This document shows positions 6,735 through 14,781 of a DNA stretch of 14,921 nucleotides, piece by piece. The stretch is from contig CAUGPT010000047.1 of the NCBI GenBank assembly GCA_959601495.1, positions 1 through 14,921 of the forward strand, written 5' to 3'. Positions within the stretch are counted from its first letter, which is position 1; every line of letters begins with the position of its first letter. Source of the stretch: Avispirillum sp959601495 (GTDB lineage Bacteria > Bacillota > Clostridia > Oscillospirales > CAG-272). The notes under the pieces were generated by a model. That model saw nothing but the letters and a program-made list of their open reading frames with translations. It was not told where the DNA came from and ran no database searches. The position numbers and the translations under genes were made by a program.

Positions 6735-8026
6735 TTTTTGTTTTCCTTGCGGAGCACATCGACTCCGATATACTTGCGAAGCACCTCGGGCACGGTAACG
6801 CTGCCGTCGGCGTTCTGGTTCTGCTCGACAAGCGCGGGCAGGATGCGGCTTGTAGCAAGGCCCGAGCCGTTGAGGGTGTGAACAAACTCCGTTTTGCCCG
6901 TAGCGTTGCGGCGGAAGCGGATGGAGCCGCGTCTTGCCTGGTAGTCGCGGGCGTTGGAAACGGAGGAGACCTCTTTATATCCGTTCATGGACGGGATCTG
7001 AATTTCAATGTCGTATGTGCGCGCCATGGATGCGGAGCAGTCCGCTGCCGCAAGCTTTACGGTGCGGAAATGGAATCCGAGACCCTTTACAAGGTTCTCT
7101 GCCTTCGCGACAAGCTCTTCAAAAGCCTCGTCGGACTTTTCGGGCAGAGTATACTGCACCATTTCGACCTTGTTGAACTGATGACCTCTTACCATGCCTC
7201 TCTCGTCAGCACGGTAGGAGCCCGCCTCGCGGCGGAAGCAGGGTGTATAAGAAATATACTTGCGGGGCAGGTCTGCCTCGGAGAGAATTTCGTCACGGTG
7301 CAGAGAAACAAGCGCCGTCTCCGCCGTGGGAAGCATAAAGCGGCGTCTTTCATCCTCTGCCGTCTCAAGCCAGTACACCTCGTCCTTGAACTTGGGGAAC
7401 TGACCCGCGGTAAGTCCGCATTCGTAGCCGAGCATGTGAGGTACGAGAACAAGCTCGTAGCCGTCGCCGATATGGGTGTCTATAAAGTAGTTGAGCAGAG
7501 CCCACTCAAGACGCGCGCCCATGCCGCGGTATATCCAGAAGCCGTTGCCGGAGAGCTTTACGCCGCGCTGATAGTCGATAAGTCCCAGATCGGTGCAGAG
7601 GTCCACATGGTTCTTGGGCTCAAAATCAAAGTGATGAGGCTCGCCGTAGTAACGCAGAGGCTCATTGTTCTCCTTGCCGCCGGGCTTCAGATCGGGGTCG
7701 GGCAGATTGGGCAGACCCAGCATGAGAGACGTGTATTCGTTCTCCACATCCTGAAGAGCCGCGTCGTTTGCCTTTATCGCGTCGGAAAGCGCTTTCATGG
7801 ATGCGAATACCTCGGTGGTGTCGCGTCCCTCTTTCTTCATTGCGGGGATAAGCTTGGACTGCCTGTTCTGCTCTGCCTTCTTTGCCTCGTTTTCCGAGAT
7901 CATGGTGCGGCGAAGCGTGTCAAGCTCCAGTATTCTCTTTATGTCCTCCTCAGCCTCGCGGCCCTTTGCGCGCAGTCTTTCGCACACTCCGTCGGGATCT
8001 TCTCTGATAAGCTTAATGTCAAGCAT
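6731..8026 (-). CDS. serS: Seryl-tRNA synthetase
   Basis: This class IIa synthetase charges tRNA-Ser with serine, and also tRNA-Sec if the cell makes selenocysteine. It has 431 residues, normal for bacteria. The N-terminal long coiled-coil arm that grips the tRNA spans about residues 25-105. The serine-binding TAET motif is at 234-237, motif 2 (CFRREAGS and on) at 263-290, and motif 3 (HTLNGSGLATSRILPALVE) at 383-401. AAAGGAGA seven nt before the ATG gives a strong ribosome binding site. It follows parB by 25 nt, a neighbourhood often seen near the replication origin in clostridia, and overlaps the next gene by 4 bp. No T-box leader fits in the 25-nt gap, so any control must come from the upstream promoter. 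Confidence 0.97.
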   Translation of the reverse strand: MLDIKLIREDPDGVCERLRAKGREAEEDIKRILELDTLRRTMISENEAKKAEQNRQSKLIPAMKKEGRDTTEVFASMKALSDAIKANDAALQDVENEYTSLMLGLPNLPDPDLKPGGKENNEPLRYYGEPHHFDFEPKNHVDLCTDLGLIDYQRGVKLSGNGFWIYRGMGARLEWALLNYFIDTHIGDGYELVLVPHMLGYECGLTAGQFPKFKDEVYWLETAEDERRRFMLPTAETALVSLHRDEILSEADLPRKYISYTPCFRREAGSYRADERGMVRGHQFNKVEMVQYTLPEKSDEAFEELVAKAENLVKGLGFHFRTVKLAAADCSASMARTYDIEIQIPSMNGYKEVSSVSNARDYQARRGSIRFRRNATGKTEFVHTLNGSGLATSRILPALVEQNQNADGSVTVPEVLRKYIGVDVLRKENKK

Positions 8027-8051
8027 CTTTTTTCTCCTTTATGTTAAAACC

Positions 8052-8936
8052 TTAATTTAATTCTTCCGTAATATTTTTGCCGCAGATGGCTGAAAGCAGC
8101 TCTTCGAGATCGTCCTCGCCGCCGTACTCCACGGTCACGGTCTTGCGGCGTCCCTTTGAGGTTATGCGGCAGTATCGGCCGCACAGATCGGTAACGCGCC
8201 GCTCAAGCTCGTTTGTATAGTCAACGCGCACTTCCTCGTCGTCCTCTTCCTTTTTCGGGCGAGCCTTATTGAGGGCGCGCACGGCAGCCTCGGTCTCTCG
8301 GACCGAAAGATTTTTCGCGACGATTTTCTTCGCAAGCTCCTCCATATTGCTGCGGTCCTTCAGACCGAGAAGCGCACGGCAGTGTCCTGCGGACAGTTCC
8401 CCGCTGCGCAGAAGCTCAGCGACCGGGTCCGGCAGATCGAGAAGCCGCAGAGAGTTTGCAACGGCGCTGCGGGATTTTCCGAGCCTTGCCGAGACCTCCT
8501 CCTGCGTCAGCCCGAAGCCTTTGGCGAGATCGCGGTAGGCGCACGCCTCCTCGTAAGGATTCAGATCGGTGCGCTGTATGTTTTCTATAAGCGCTATCTG
8601 AGCCGTTGTCAGATCGTCGGCATCCATAACGATGGCGGGTATTTCAAGAAGTCCCGCAAGCTTTGAAGCTCTCCAGCGGCGCTCGCCGGCGATTATCTGG
8701 TACATTCCCCCGCTGCCGACCTCGCGCACGAGGATAGGCTGCAGAACTCCGTTTGCGGCAATGGAATCCGCAAGCTGCGACAGCGCCTCGGGATCGAAAT
8801 CCTTTCTGGGCTGATCGCTTTTGGGCTCAACATCGGAGATCCGCAGCTTGAGCACTCCTCCGCTGCCGCCGTCCGACGGAGTATTATCCGAGAATATTGA
8901 ATCAAGTCCTCTGGCGAGGGCAGGTTTTTTTGCCAT
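8052..8936 (-). CDS. parB: Chromosome partition protein ParB/Spo0J
   Basis: This is a ParB-family DNA-binding CTPase that loads at parS sites, slides as a clamp and works with ParA in origin segregation. It is 294 residues long, typical for chromosomal forms. The CTP-binding motifs are GERRWRA (84-90) and ENIQRTDLNP (118-127). A helix-turn-helix follows at about 143-165, and a C-terminal dimer domain lies after an acidic KKEEDDEE linker near 228. The lysine-rich MAKK start and RGLDSIF segment resemble the ParA-stimulating N-terminus of Spo0J. AAGAGG nine nt upstream supports the ATG. It lies 92 nt after parA, so the pair is a normal parAB operon. No parS sequence was spotted in this window. 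Confidence 0.95.
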   Translation of the reverse strand: MAKKPALARGLDSIFSDNTPSDGGSGGVLKLRISDVEPKSDQPRKDFDPEALSQLADSIAANGVLQPILVREVGSGGMYQIIAGERRWRASKLAGLLEIPAIVMDADDLTTAQIALIENIQRTDLNPYEEACAYRDLAKGFGLTQEEVSARLGKSRSAVANSLRLLDLPDPVAELLRSGELSAGHCRALLGLKDRSNMEELAKKIVAKNLSVRETEAAVRALNKARPKKEEDDEEVRVDYTNELERRVTDLCGRYCRITSKGRRKTVTVEYGGEDDLEELLSAICGKNITEELN

Positions 8937-9028
8937 AGGTCACAACCTCTTTTGTAATTTTATGTTTGCGGCGTGCCGCCGGGCTCCCGCGCCCGCCGCC
9001 GAAAGCCGCACGGAGCGGACGCCGGGCG

Positions 9029-9799
9029 TCATCTCACCCGCGCAACAAGCTCCTTTGCGATCTCCATATAGGCAATTGAGCCCTTGGAGTATTTGTCGTG
9101 GTAGTATATGGGCTCGCCGAAGCTTGGCGCCTCGCTGAGCTTTACGCTGCGCACAACGGGCGTTCTGAAAATCTTGTCGGCGTAATATTTTTTCAGCTCG
9201 TCCAGGACCTGCGCCGAAAGATTGAGTCTGCCGTTGTACATTGTGATGATTATGCCGGTTATTGACAGATCTCTGTTGTAAAGCTGCTTTACCTTCTTTA
9301 TGGAGATCATCAGCTGCGAAAGCCCCTCGAGAGAGTAGTATTCGCACTGCATGGGTATAACAACTCCGTCAGCCGCCGAAAGAGCGTTTACGGTGAGCAT
9401 GCCGAGCGAGGGCGGACAGTCGGTGAATACAAAGTCAAAGCCGTCTCCGACCGCCTCAAGAGCGCGCCTGTAAGCATACTCCCGTCCCTCGATTTCAAGA
9501 AGCTCGATCTCCGCGCCTGCCAGATCAATGGTGGAAGGCATCAGTGAGAGGTTGGGATACGCAGTGTTTACAACGCAGCGGCGGGCGTCGCACGTGCCGA
9601 GCAGCGCATCATATGTAGAAAAGTGCAGACTTTTCTTGCTGACGCCGACACCGCTCGTGGAGTTTCCCTGAGGGTCAAGGTCGCAAAGCAGCACCCTGTA
9701 GCCCATGGCAGCAACGCATGCGGCAATATTTACGGCGGATGTGGTCTTGCCGACCCCGCCCTTCTGATTGGCAAAAGTTATAACGATCGGTTTCGACAC
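9029..9799 (-). CDS. parA: Chromosome partition ATPase ParA/Soj
   Basis: This deviant Walker ATPase moves ParB-bound origins by cycling between nucleoid-bound ATP dimers and free monomers. It is 256 residues long, the usual size of the short chromosomal type without an N-terminal repressor domain. The deviant Walker A motif KGGVGKTT is at 13-20. The Walker A' CDLDPQGN segment is near 39-46, and a Walker B TDCPPS motif is near 126-131. The start is GTG, fixed by GGAGG seven nt upstream. An ATG five nt earlier is out of frame and too close to that site. A consensus promoter ends about 35 nt upstream. This type is not autorepressing through its own N-terminus. It heads the minus-strand block. 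Confidence 0.96.
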   Translation of the reverse strand: MSKPIVITFANQKGGVGKTTSAVNIAACVAAMGYRVLLCDLDPQGNSTSGVGVSKKSLHFSTYDALLGTCDARRCVVNTAYPNLSLMPSTIDLAGAEIELLEIEGREYAYRRALEAVGDGFDFVFTDCPPSLGMLTVNALSAADGVVIPMQCEYYSLEGLSQLMISIKKVKQLYNRDLSITGIIITMYNGRLNLSAQVLDELKKYYADKIFRTPVVRSVKLSEAPSFGEPIYYHDKYSKGSIAYMEIAKELVARVR

Positions 9800-9806
9800 C
9801 GCATTA

Positions 9807-9811
9807 CCTCC
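9807..9811 (-). promoter_or_regulatory. Ribosome binding site that fixes the GTG start of parA
   Basis: GGAGG is seven nt before the GTG at 9799-9797. Confidence 0.75.
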
Positions 9812-9833
9812 AGGGTACAGTTTTATACCTTAT

Positions 9834-9862
9834 ATTGTAACGCAACAAGCGCTTTTTGTCAA
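9834..9862 (-). promoter_or_regulatory. Promoter of parA and possibly the whole 9-kb block
   Basis: The -35 element is TTGACA (9857-9862), the spacer is 17 nt and the -10 is TACAAT (9834-9839), a near-perfect sigma-A promoter. Transcription would start near 9827. It is the only strong promoter I can see driving the minus-strand genes between 504 and 9799; weaker internal promoters are not excluded. Confidence 0.8.
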
Positions 9863-10150
9863 TATAAATACGCCGTCGAAGCTGTAAAAACGCATGTATC
9901 GGCAGAGGCGCCGCGCGCCGCGAAAAAAACGCCGCGACGCGCGAAAAAAGCGCGTCATCAGCCTGCCCGCACGCCGCAGGAGAAGCTGCCGGATCCCGGG
10001 TGCGGAAATCAGATGCCGAAAAGAGCAGCCCGCCCCGCCCCGCGGGAGAAACGGCTGCCCGACCGATCGCCGCAGCGGAACGGTGCTGCGCCCGCGGCAC
10101 CGCAAGGCATTCGCGAAACAGCTGCCCGCCGCGCCGGGCAAGTCTTTGTA
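9863..10150. other. Gene-free GC-rich spacer between divergent promoters
   Basis: No supported gene is seen. A stem GACGCGC/GCGCGTC at 9936-9956 encloses six A, and another run of seven A lies at 9923-9929, 21 bp away, which is close to two helical turns. The stretch is otherwise rich in CGCCGCG-like words. It separates the parA promoter from the oppositely directed tRNA promoter. Confidence 0.5.
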
Positions 10151-10179
10151 TTGACAACCGCGGCGAAACATGATATACT
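10151..10179 (+). promoter_or_regulatory. Promoter of the tRNA-Gln gene
   Basis: TTGACA at 10151-10156, a 17-nt spacer, and TATACT at 10174-10179. The predicted start near 10186 leaves a leader of about 30 nt before the tRNA. Confidence 0.8.
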
Positions 10180-10216
10180 GACAAAAGCCGATATACGGCA
10201 TATAATAATACCGTAT

Positions 10217-10290
10217 TGGGATATGGTGTAACGGTAACACACGGGACTTTGACTCCCGCTTTGCTGGTTCGAGTCCAACTATCCCAGCCA
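10217..10290 (+). tRNA. tRNA-Gln (anticodon TTG)
   Basis: A 74-nt cloverleaf with encoded CCA. The acceptor stem TGGGATA/TATCCCA is fully paired, as are the D stem GTGT/ACAC and the anticodon stem CGGGA/TCCCG. The loop CTTTGAC gives anticodon TTG, and the T loop is TTCGAGT. The T stem GCTGG/CCAAC has one C-A mismatch at its second pair, which is odd for a functional tRNA but tolerable. It has its own promoter and terminator, so it is a single-gene transcript, convergent with nifJ. Confidence 0.95.
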
Positions 10291-10329
10291 AAAAGAGAAG
10301 ACCGCCTGCGGCGGTCTTCTCTTTTTGGC
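10287..10329 (+). terminator. tRNA-Gln terminator overlapping the GCCA end
   Basis: A perfect 20-bp stem (10287-10306 with 10310-10329) encloses the loop TGC. The outer arm begins with the discriminator G and CCA of the tRNA, and the descending arm ends in CTCTTTTTGGC. The A-rich and T-rich flanks make it usable in both directions, so it could also stop any read-through from nifJ. Confidence 0.85.
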
Positions 10330-10393
10330 CCAGCGGCATAAGTGTTGAAGCCGCGGACGGACGCCGGCTTTCGGCTTTCCGAAATCGAAAAAG

Positions 10394-10460
10394 CAGTCCC
10401 TTCACGTCCTTTTTACTTAAGTTCGGTAAGCTGACCACAAAGTTTGAAATGCTTTGTCAA
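10394..10460 (+). repeat. Dispersed hairpin repeat, 5'-truncated copy B
   Basis: It aligns with A1 from position 25 on: CAGTCCC, TCACGTCC, a TTTTTAC stretch, GTAAGCTGACC, and the CAAAG...CTTTG hairpin. The outer hairpin arm is missing, as in A2. Confidence 0.7.
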
Positions 10461-10468
10461 CGCAAAAG

Positions 10469-10491
10469 CAAGGCTGCCGACGGCAGCCTTG
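10469..10491 (+). repeat. Repeat module D hairpin, second copy
   Basis: A perfect 10-bp stem CAAGGCTGCC/GGCAGCCTTG with loop GAC. It continues into a segment that matches 204-243 at 39 of 40 positions. Confidence 0.75.
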
Positions 10492-10525
10492 TTCGCTATC
10501 TTTATTTGATAGCCTGAAACCTATG

Positions 10526-10571
10526 CAGTTTGGTTTTTTCGGGTCTCGGGGACTTTTGGGGAGAAAAGTCC
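10526..10571 (+). repeat. Repeat module E and stem, second copy
   Basis: Positions 10526-10557 match 258-289 at 31 of 32. The stem GGACTTTT (10550-10557) with AAAAGTCC (10564-10571) is longer here than in the first copy. Confidence 0.75.
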
Positions 10572-10584
10572 TCGAGTCAGGGCT

Positions 10585-10684
10585 TGGGGCGAAGCCCCAT
10601 ATATAATGGTTCTCGGTCGGGGCGCGGGGCAGCGCCCCACATAATAATTATTCATGGTCGGGGCGCGGAGCGCCCTGCTCCGCC
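10585..10684 (+). repeat. Array of short GC-rich hairpins, second copy
   Basis: TGGGGC-GAA-GCCCCA at 10585-10599, GGGGC-AGC-GCCCC at 10626-10638 and GCGGAGC-GCCCT-GCTCCGC at 10665-10683. They are separated by AT-rich links with ATATATAAT and GGTCGGGGCGCGG motifs. The last stem corresponds to 427-445 with a compensatory G-C to A-T change. Confidence 0.7.
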
Positions 10685-10714
10685 GATACGGTTTTCCCCG
10701 CGGCGCGCCCCGCG

Positions 10715-10746
10715 AAAAAACGGCTCCGCAAAAGCGGAGCCGTTTT
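10715..10746 (-). terminator. nifJ: nifJ intrinsic terminator
   Basis: A 13-bp stem (10717-10729 with 10734-10746) with loop AAAA. On the minus strand it ends in a run of six T, 17 nt beyond the nifJ stop codon. A shorter T run on the other strand may make it bidirectional. Confidence 0.85.
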
Positions 10747-10762
10747 ATGGGAAACTGTAAAA

Positions 10763-13700
10763 TTACTCGTAGAGCTTGCCCATCTTGAGAAGTCTCTCGT
10801 ATCTTGCCTTTGCAGCGGCTTCTGCCTTTGCAAAGAGCTGTGCGCTTCTCTCGGGGAAGGACTGTGCAAGGCGGGCGTAACGTGCTTCGTTAGTGATGAA
10901 CGCCTTGTAGTCGCCGGTGGGCTCCTTGGAGTCTATAACAAGCTTGTTGGACTCAAGCTCGGGGTTGTAGCGGAACATATTCCAGTAGCCTGCCTCAACA
11001 GCCTTCTTCATTTCGAGCTGGCAGTTCTGCATGCCGCCCTTCTTGATGCCGTGCATCTCGCAGGGTGCGTAGCCGATGATGAGGGAAGGACCGTGATAAG
11101 CCTCAGCCTCTTTCATAGCCTTGAGGGTCTGGTTCATATCCGCGCCCATAGCGATCTGTGCAACGTAAACGTAGCCGTAGGACATTGCGATCTCTGCAAG
11201 GTTCTTCTTGCCGATAGCCTTACCTGCTGCCGCGAACTGTGCAACCTGACCGATGTTGGACGCCTTGGATGCCTGACCGCCGGTGTTGGAGTAAACCTCT
11301 GTATCGAATACCATAACGTTTACGTCCTCGCCGCTTGCCAGAACGTGGTCAAGACCGCCGAAGCCGATGTCATATGCCCAGCCATCGCCGCCGAAGATCC
11401 ATACGGACTTCTTGGACAGGTAATCCTTTTCTGCAAGGATCTTTGCTCTGAGGTCTGCACAGGTGTCGCACTTGCAGCTCTCAAGCATATCAACGAGGGC
11501 TTTAGTAGCCGCGGTGTTCTTCTCGCCGTCCTCAAGGGTGTTGAGGTACTCTGCGATAACAGCCTTCTTCGCCTCGTCGGTAACGATGGCGTCAAGCTCC
11601 TTGACATAGCCTACCAGCTTCTCGCGGATGGTCTTCTGACCGAGCGCAAGACCGAGACCGTGCTCTGCGTTGTCCTCGAACAGGGAGTTAGCCCATGCGG
11701 GACCCTTGCCGCTTTCACGGTTAACGGTGTAAGGAGTGGAGGGTGCGCTGCCGCCCCAGATGGAGGAACAGCCGGTTGCATTGGATATATACATTCTCTC
11801 GCCGAAGAGCTGAGTGATGATGCGTGCGTAAGAGGTCTCTGCACAGCCTGCGCAGGAGCCGGAGAACTCAAGCAGGGGCTGCTTGAACTGGCTGCCCTTG
11901 ACGGTGGTGCTTACAAGCTCGGGCTTCTCAGATACGTGTGCAACGGCATAGTCGAATACTTCCTGCTGATCAAGCTGAGTATCCTGAGCAACCATTTCGA
12001 TAGCTCTCTTTTCGGGCTTTGTGGGACAAGCCTTTACGCAAAGGGTACAGCCCATGCAGTCCAGAGGGCTTATAGCCATGGTGAACTTGTAGTCGGTCTT
12101 TGCAACGGGACGTGCGGCATACTTTGTCTGTGCGGGAGCCTTTTCAGCCTCTTCTGCGTTGAGCGCGAAGGGACGGATGGTTGCATGAGGACATACAAAT
12201 GCGCACTGGTTGCACTGGATGCAGTTTTCTGCGTGCCATACGGGAACCATAACGGCAACGCCGCGCTTCTCGTATGCGGCAGCGCCCTGCGGGAACGTAC
12301 CGTCTGCCATATCCTCAAATGCGGAAACGGGCAGGCTGTCGCCGTCCATCTTGCCGACAGGAGTTACAATGGTGTTTACGAACTTGACAAGCTCGGGACG
12401 GTCGCCCTCTGCGGGAGCCTCTGCGGGAGTCTCGCCTGCATTCTTCCATGCGGCGGGAACATCGATCTTGACAAGCGCGCCTGCGCCCATGTCGATAGCC
12501 TTGTGGTTCTGTGCAACGACCTCGTCGCCGAACTTGGAGTAGGACTTGGTAGCCATATACTTCATGTAGCCGATAGCCTCATCCAGGGGCATGATCTTTG
12601 CAAGCGCAAAGAACGCGGACTGAAGTATGGTATTCTTTACCTTGGGGTTGCCCACTTCGTTCTTGGCGATAGCGGTAGCGTTGATGATATAGAAGCTGAT
12701 GTCGTTGTTTGCGATGTAGGACTTGACGGAAGCGGGAAGATGCTTGTCAAGATCCTCGGGAGTCCACTGGCAGTCCATAAGGAACGTTCCGCCGGGCTTT
12801 ACATCGTTAACGATCTTGTAGCCCTTGAGAATGTAGGAGGGATTGTGGCATGCAACGAAATCTGCCTTGTTGATGTAGTAGGGGCTCTTTATGGGCTTGT
12901 CACCGAAACGCAGATGGGAAATGGTGATACCGCCGGTCTTTTTGGAGTCATACTGGAAGTATGCCTGGATATACTTGTCGGTATGGTCGCCGATGATCTT
13001 GATGGAGTTCTTGTTTGCACCGACGGTGCCGTCGCCGCCGAGACCCCAGAACTTGCAGGCGATAGTGCCCTTGGGAGCGGTATCGGGAGCGGGCTTCTCC
13101 TCGAGGGAGTGACCGGTAACGTCGTCAACGATGCCGATGGTAAAGCCGTTCTTGGGCTCGTCCTTTGCAAGGTTGTCGTATACGGCGAATACGGATGCCG
13201 GAGGAGTATCCTTGGAGCCGAGACCGTAGCGGCCGCCGACGATCTTTATGCCGCTGACGCCCTCGCTTGCGAGTGCGGTAACAACGTCAAGATACAGAGG
13301 CTCGCCCAGTGCGCCGGGCTCTTTTGTTCTGTCGAGGACCGCGATCTTCTTTACGGTCTCGGGGATAGCTGCTATAAGGTTCTTTGCGACGAAGGGTCTG
13401 TAAAGACGAACTTTGATAAGACCGACCTTTTCGCCTGCGGCGTTCATGTAGTCGATGACCTCTTCCGCAACGTCGCAGATAGAGCCCATGGCGATGATAA
13501 CGCGGTCAGCGTCGGGAGCGCCGTAGTAGTTGAAGGGCTTGTAGTCTGTGCCCAGCTTTTCATTGACCTTGTCCATGTACTTCTCAACGATAGCGGGGAA
13601 TCTGTCGTAGTAGGGGTTGCAAGCCTCTCTGTGCTGGAAGAAGATGTCGCCGTTCTCGGCAGAGCCGCGGAGCACGGGGTGCTCGGGGTTGATAGAGCGC

Positions 13701-14335
13701 TTTCTGAAAGCGTCTACTGCGTCCATGTCGACCATATCCTTGAGGTCTTCGTAGTCCCAAGCCTCGATCTTCTGGATCTCGTGGGAGGTACGGAAGCCGT
13801 CAAAGAAGTTAAGAACGGGCACTCTGCCCTCGATAGCCGCAAGGTGAGCAACGGCGCCGAGGTCCATGACCTCCTGCGGGTTGGTCTCAGCCAGCATTGC
13901 AAATCCGGTCTGACGGCATGCGTATACGTCGGAATGGTCGCCGAAAATGTTCAGCGCATGGGAAGCAACGCAGCGTGCGGAAACGTGAATTACGCAGGGC
14001 AGCAGCTCGCCGGCGATCTTGTACATGTTGGGGATCATGAGCAGCAGACCCTGGGATGCAGTGTAGGTGGTGGTGAGCGCACCGGCTGCAAGAGAGCCGT
14101 GAACGGCGCCTGCGGCGCCTGCCTCGGACTGCATTTCCATAACCTTTACTCTCTCGCCGAAGATGTTGACAGCAGGCTCGCCGAAAATGTTCTTGTTGGT
14201 GGCGGACCAGGTGTCTGTGACCTCAGCCATGGGAGAGGAAGGTGTGATGGGGTAGATAGCGGCAACTTCGGTGAACGCGTACGAAACGTGCGCGGCAGCG
14301 GTGTTGCCGTCCATGGATACTTTTCTTCTTGCCAT
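10763..14335 (-). CDS. nifJ: Pyruvate:ferredoxin oxidoreductase, single-chain
   Basis: It oxidatively decarboxylates pyruvate with CoA to acetyl-CoA and CO2 and passes electrons to ferredoxin, central to anaerobic fermentation. The 1190-residue homodimer-type chain has all domains in order: the N-terminal thiamine-diphosphate partner domain with YPITPSSPM near 28-36, the transketolase-like C-terminal domain, and the CoA-binding gamma-type domain. Next come a ferredoxin insert with two CxxCxxCxxxCP clusters near 703-715 and 755-768, and the C-terminal domain with the CAGC and GCSS cysteines near 830-860. Last is a GDGW...NTGGQ thiamine-diphosphate motif near 980-1020. The start chosen is MARRKVSMDG; AGGAGG ten nt upstream supports it over an ATG 21 codons earlier. 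A short Glu/Ala/Pro-rich linker occurs near 650. It has its own promoter and terminator, so it is monocistronic. Identity is secure. Confidence 0.97.
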   Translation of the reverse strand: MARRKVSMDGNTAAAHVSYAFTEVAAIYPITPSSPMAEVTDTWSATNKNIFGEPAVNIFGERVKVMEMQSEAGAAGAVHGSLAAGALTTTYTASQGLLLMIPNMYKIAGELLPCVIHVSARCVASHALNIFGDHSDVYACRQTGFAMLAETNPQEVMDLGAVAHLAAIEGRVPVLNFFDGFRTSHEIQKIEAWDYEDLKDMVDMDAVDAFRKRSINPEHPVLRGSAENGDIFFQHREACNPYYDRFPAIVEKYMDKVNEKLGTDYKPFNYYGAPDADRVIIAMGSICDVAEEVIDYMNAAGEKVGLIKVRLYRPFVAKNLIAAIPETVKKIAVLDRTKEPGALGEPLYLDVVTALASEGVSGIKIVGGRYGLGSKDTPPASVFAVYDNLAKDEPKNGFTIGIVDDVTGHSLEEKPAPDTAPKGTIACKFWGLGGDGTVGANKNSIKIIGDHTDKYIQAYFQYDSKKTGGITISHLRFGDKPIKSPYYINKADFVACHNPSYILKGYKIVNDVKPGGTFLMDCQWTPEDLDKHLPASVKSYIANNDISFYIINATAIAKNEVGNPKVKNTILQSAFFALAKIMPLDEAIGYMKYMATKSYSKFGDEVVAQNHKAIDMGAGALVKIDVPAAWKNAGETPAEAPAEGDRPELVKFVNTIVTPVGKMDGDSLPVSAFEDMADGTFPQGAAAYEKRGVAVMVPVWHAENCIQCNQCAFVCPHATIRPFALNAEEAEKAPAQTKYAARPVAKTDYKFTMAISPLDCMGCTLCVKACPTKPEKRAIEMVAQDTQLDQQEVFDYAVAHVSEKPELVSTTVKGSQFKQPLLEFSGSCAGCAETSYARIITQLFGERMYISNATGCSSIWGGSAPSTPYTVNRESGKGPAWANSLFEDNAEHGLGLALGQKTIREKLVGYVKELDAIVTDEAKKAVIAEYLNTLEDGEKNTAATKALVDMLESCKCDTCADLRAKILAEKDYLSKKSVWIFGGDGWAYDIGFGGLDHVLASGEDVNVMVFDTEVYSNTGGQASKASNIGQVAQFAAAGKAIGKKNLAEIAMSYGYVYVAQIAMGADMNQTLKAMKEAEAYHGPSLIIGYAPCEMHGIKKGGMQNCQLEMKKAVEAGYWNMFRYNPELESNKLVIDSKEPTGDYKAFITNEARYARLAQSFPERSAQLFAKAEAAAKARYERLLKMGKLYE

Positions 14336-14345
14336 GAAGATTTTT

Positions 14346-14351
14346 CCTCCT
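14346..14351 (-). promoter_or_regulatory. nifJ ribosome binding site
   Basis: AGGAGG ten nt upstream of the ATG at 14335-14333 selects that start over the upstream in-frame ATG at 14398. Confidence 0.7.
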
Positions 14352-14409
14352 GAATATATGGTTTTGATTTTTTGACAGCAAAAAATGGGCATTTTCATAC
14401 CTAAAAAGT

Positions 14410-14438
14410 ATTATACAACCTTTTTATCATTTTGTAAA
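14410..14438 (-). promoter_or_regulatory. nifJ: nifJ promoter
   Basis: TTTACA at 14433-14438, a 17-nt spacer and TATAAT at 14410-14415, within an AT-rich region. The 5' untranslated leader would be about 70 nt, too short for a typical riboswitch. Expression is likely high, as expected for an abundant enzyme. Confidence 0.8.
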
Positions 14439-14439
14439 T

Positions 14440-14781
14440 AACAATTACTGAAAATATGCAAAAATTAAGGGCATAGCGGTATATTATGCAAATGACACGC
14501 AGATCGGGCGCGTGTCGGGTGCGCATCGGAGCGGATCGCCCATGCGGGATTTCACACGCAGCATTGATATGGGAGCTTGGCGGCACGCTGTGCCATACGG
14601 CGAACAACGTACCTGCGCCGAGACACCCGCTCGTCTCCGCCGCACATCATATGTCGGCTGTCAGCCTTTCCTCGCCGCCCGCGCCCGCTGCGCCCCCGCG
14701 CCCGCTCACACCCGCCACACACCGCGTCCGAACCCGCTCGTCTCCCCGCAGTGATTCTGAAACTGCTGTCTTTCAGTTTTT
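14440..14781. other. Gene-free region upstream of nifJ
   Basis: Both strands lack a convincing gene. The frames present are Arg/Cys/Pro-rich and without ribosome binding sites. The part near 14400-14490 is AT-rich (promoter side), and the rest is GC-rich with repeated CCCGC-type words. Confidence 0.5.

Noticed and set aside
6695..8047. A 450-codon plus-strand frame opposite serS
   Set aside because: Same explanation: serS on the other strand is unmistakable and fills the region.
9587..9600. CACGTG core inside parA as a possible parS
   Set aside because: The flanks do not extend the palindrome to a TGTTTCACGTGAAACA-like site.
9830..10438. Open frames across the tRNA-Gln region
   Set aside because: They run through a clear tRNA, its promoter and terminator, and are Arg/Ala/Pro-rich with no recognisable features.
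11051..14353. A 1100-codon open frame on the plus strand opposite nifJ
   Set aside because: It is an antisense shadow of the highly biased nifJ codons. It is Leu/Val/Gly/Cys-rich, has no domain pattern, and no ribosome binding site supports its start.
14410..14445. Possible Rex operator at the nifJ promoter (TTGTTATTTACAA)
   Set aside because: Only the first half resembles the known Rex box; the second half does not match, and the short inverted repeat is weak.
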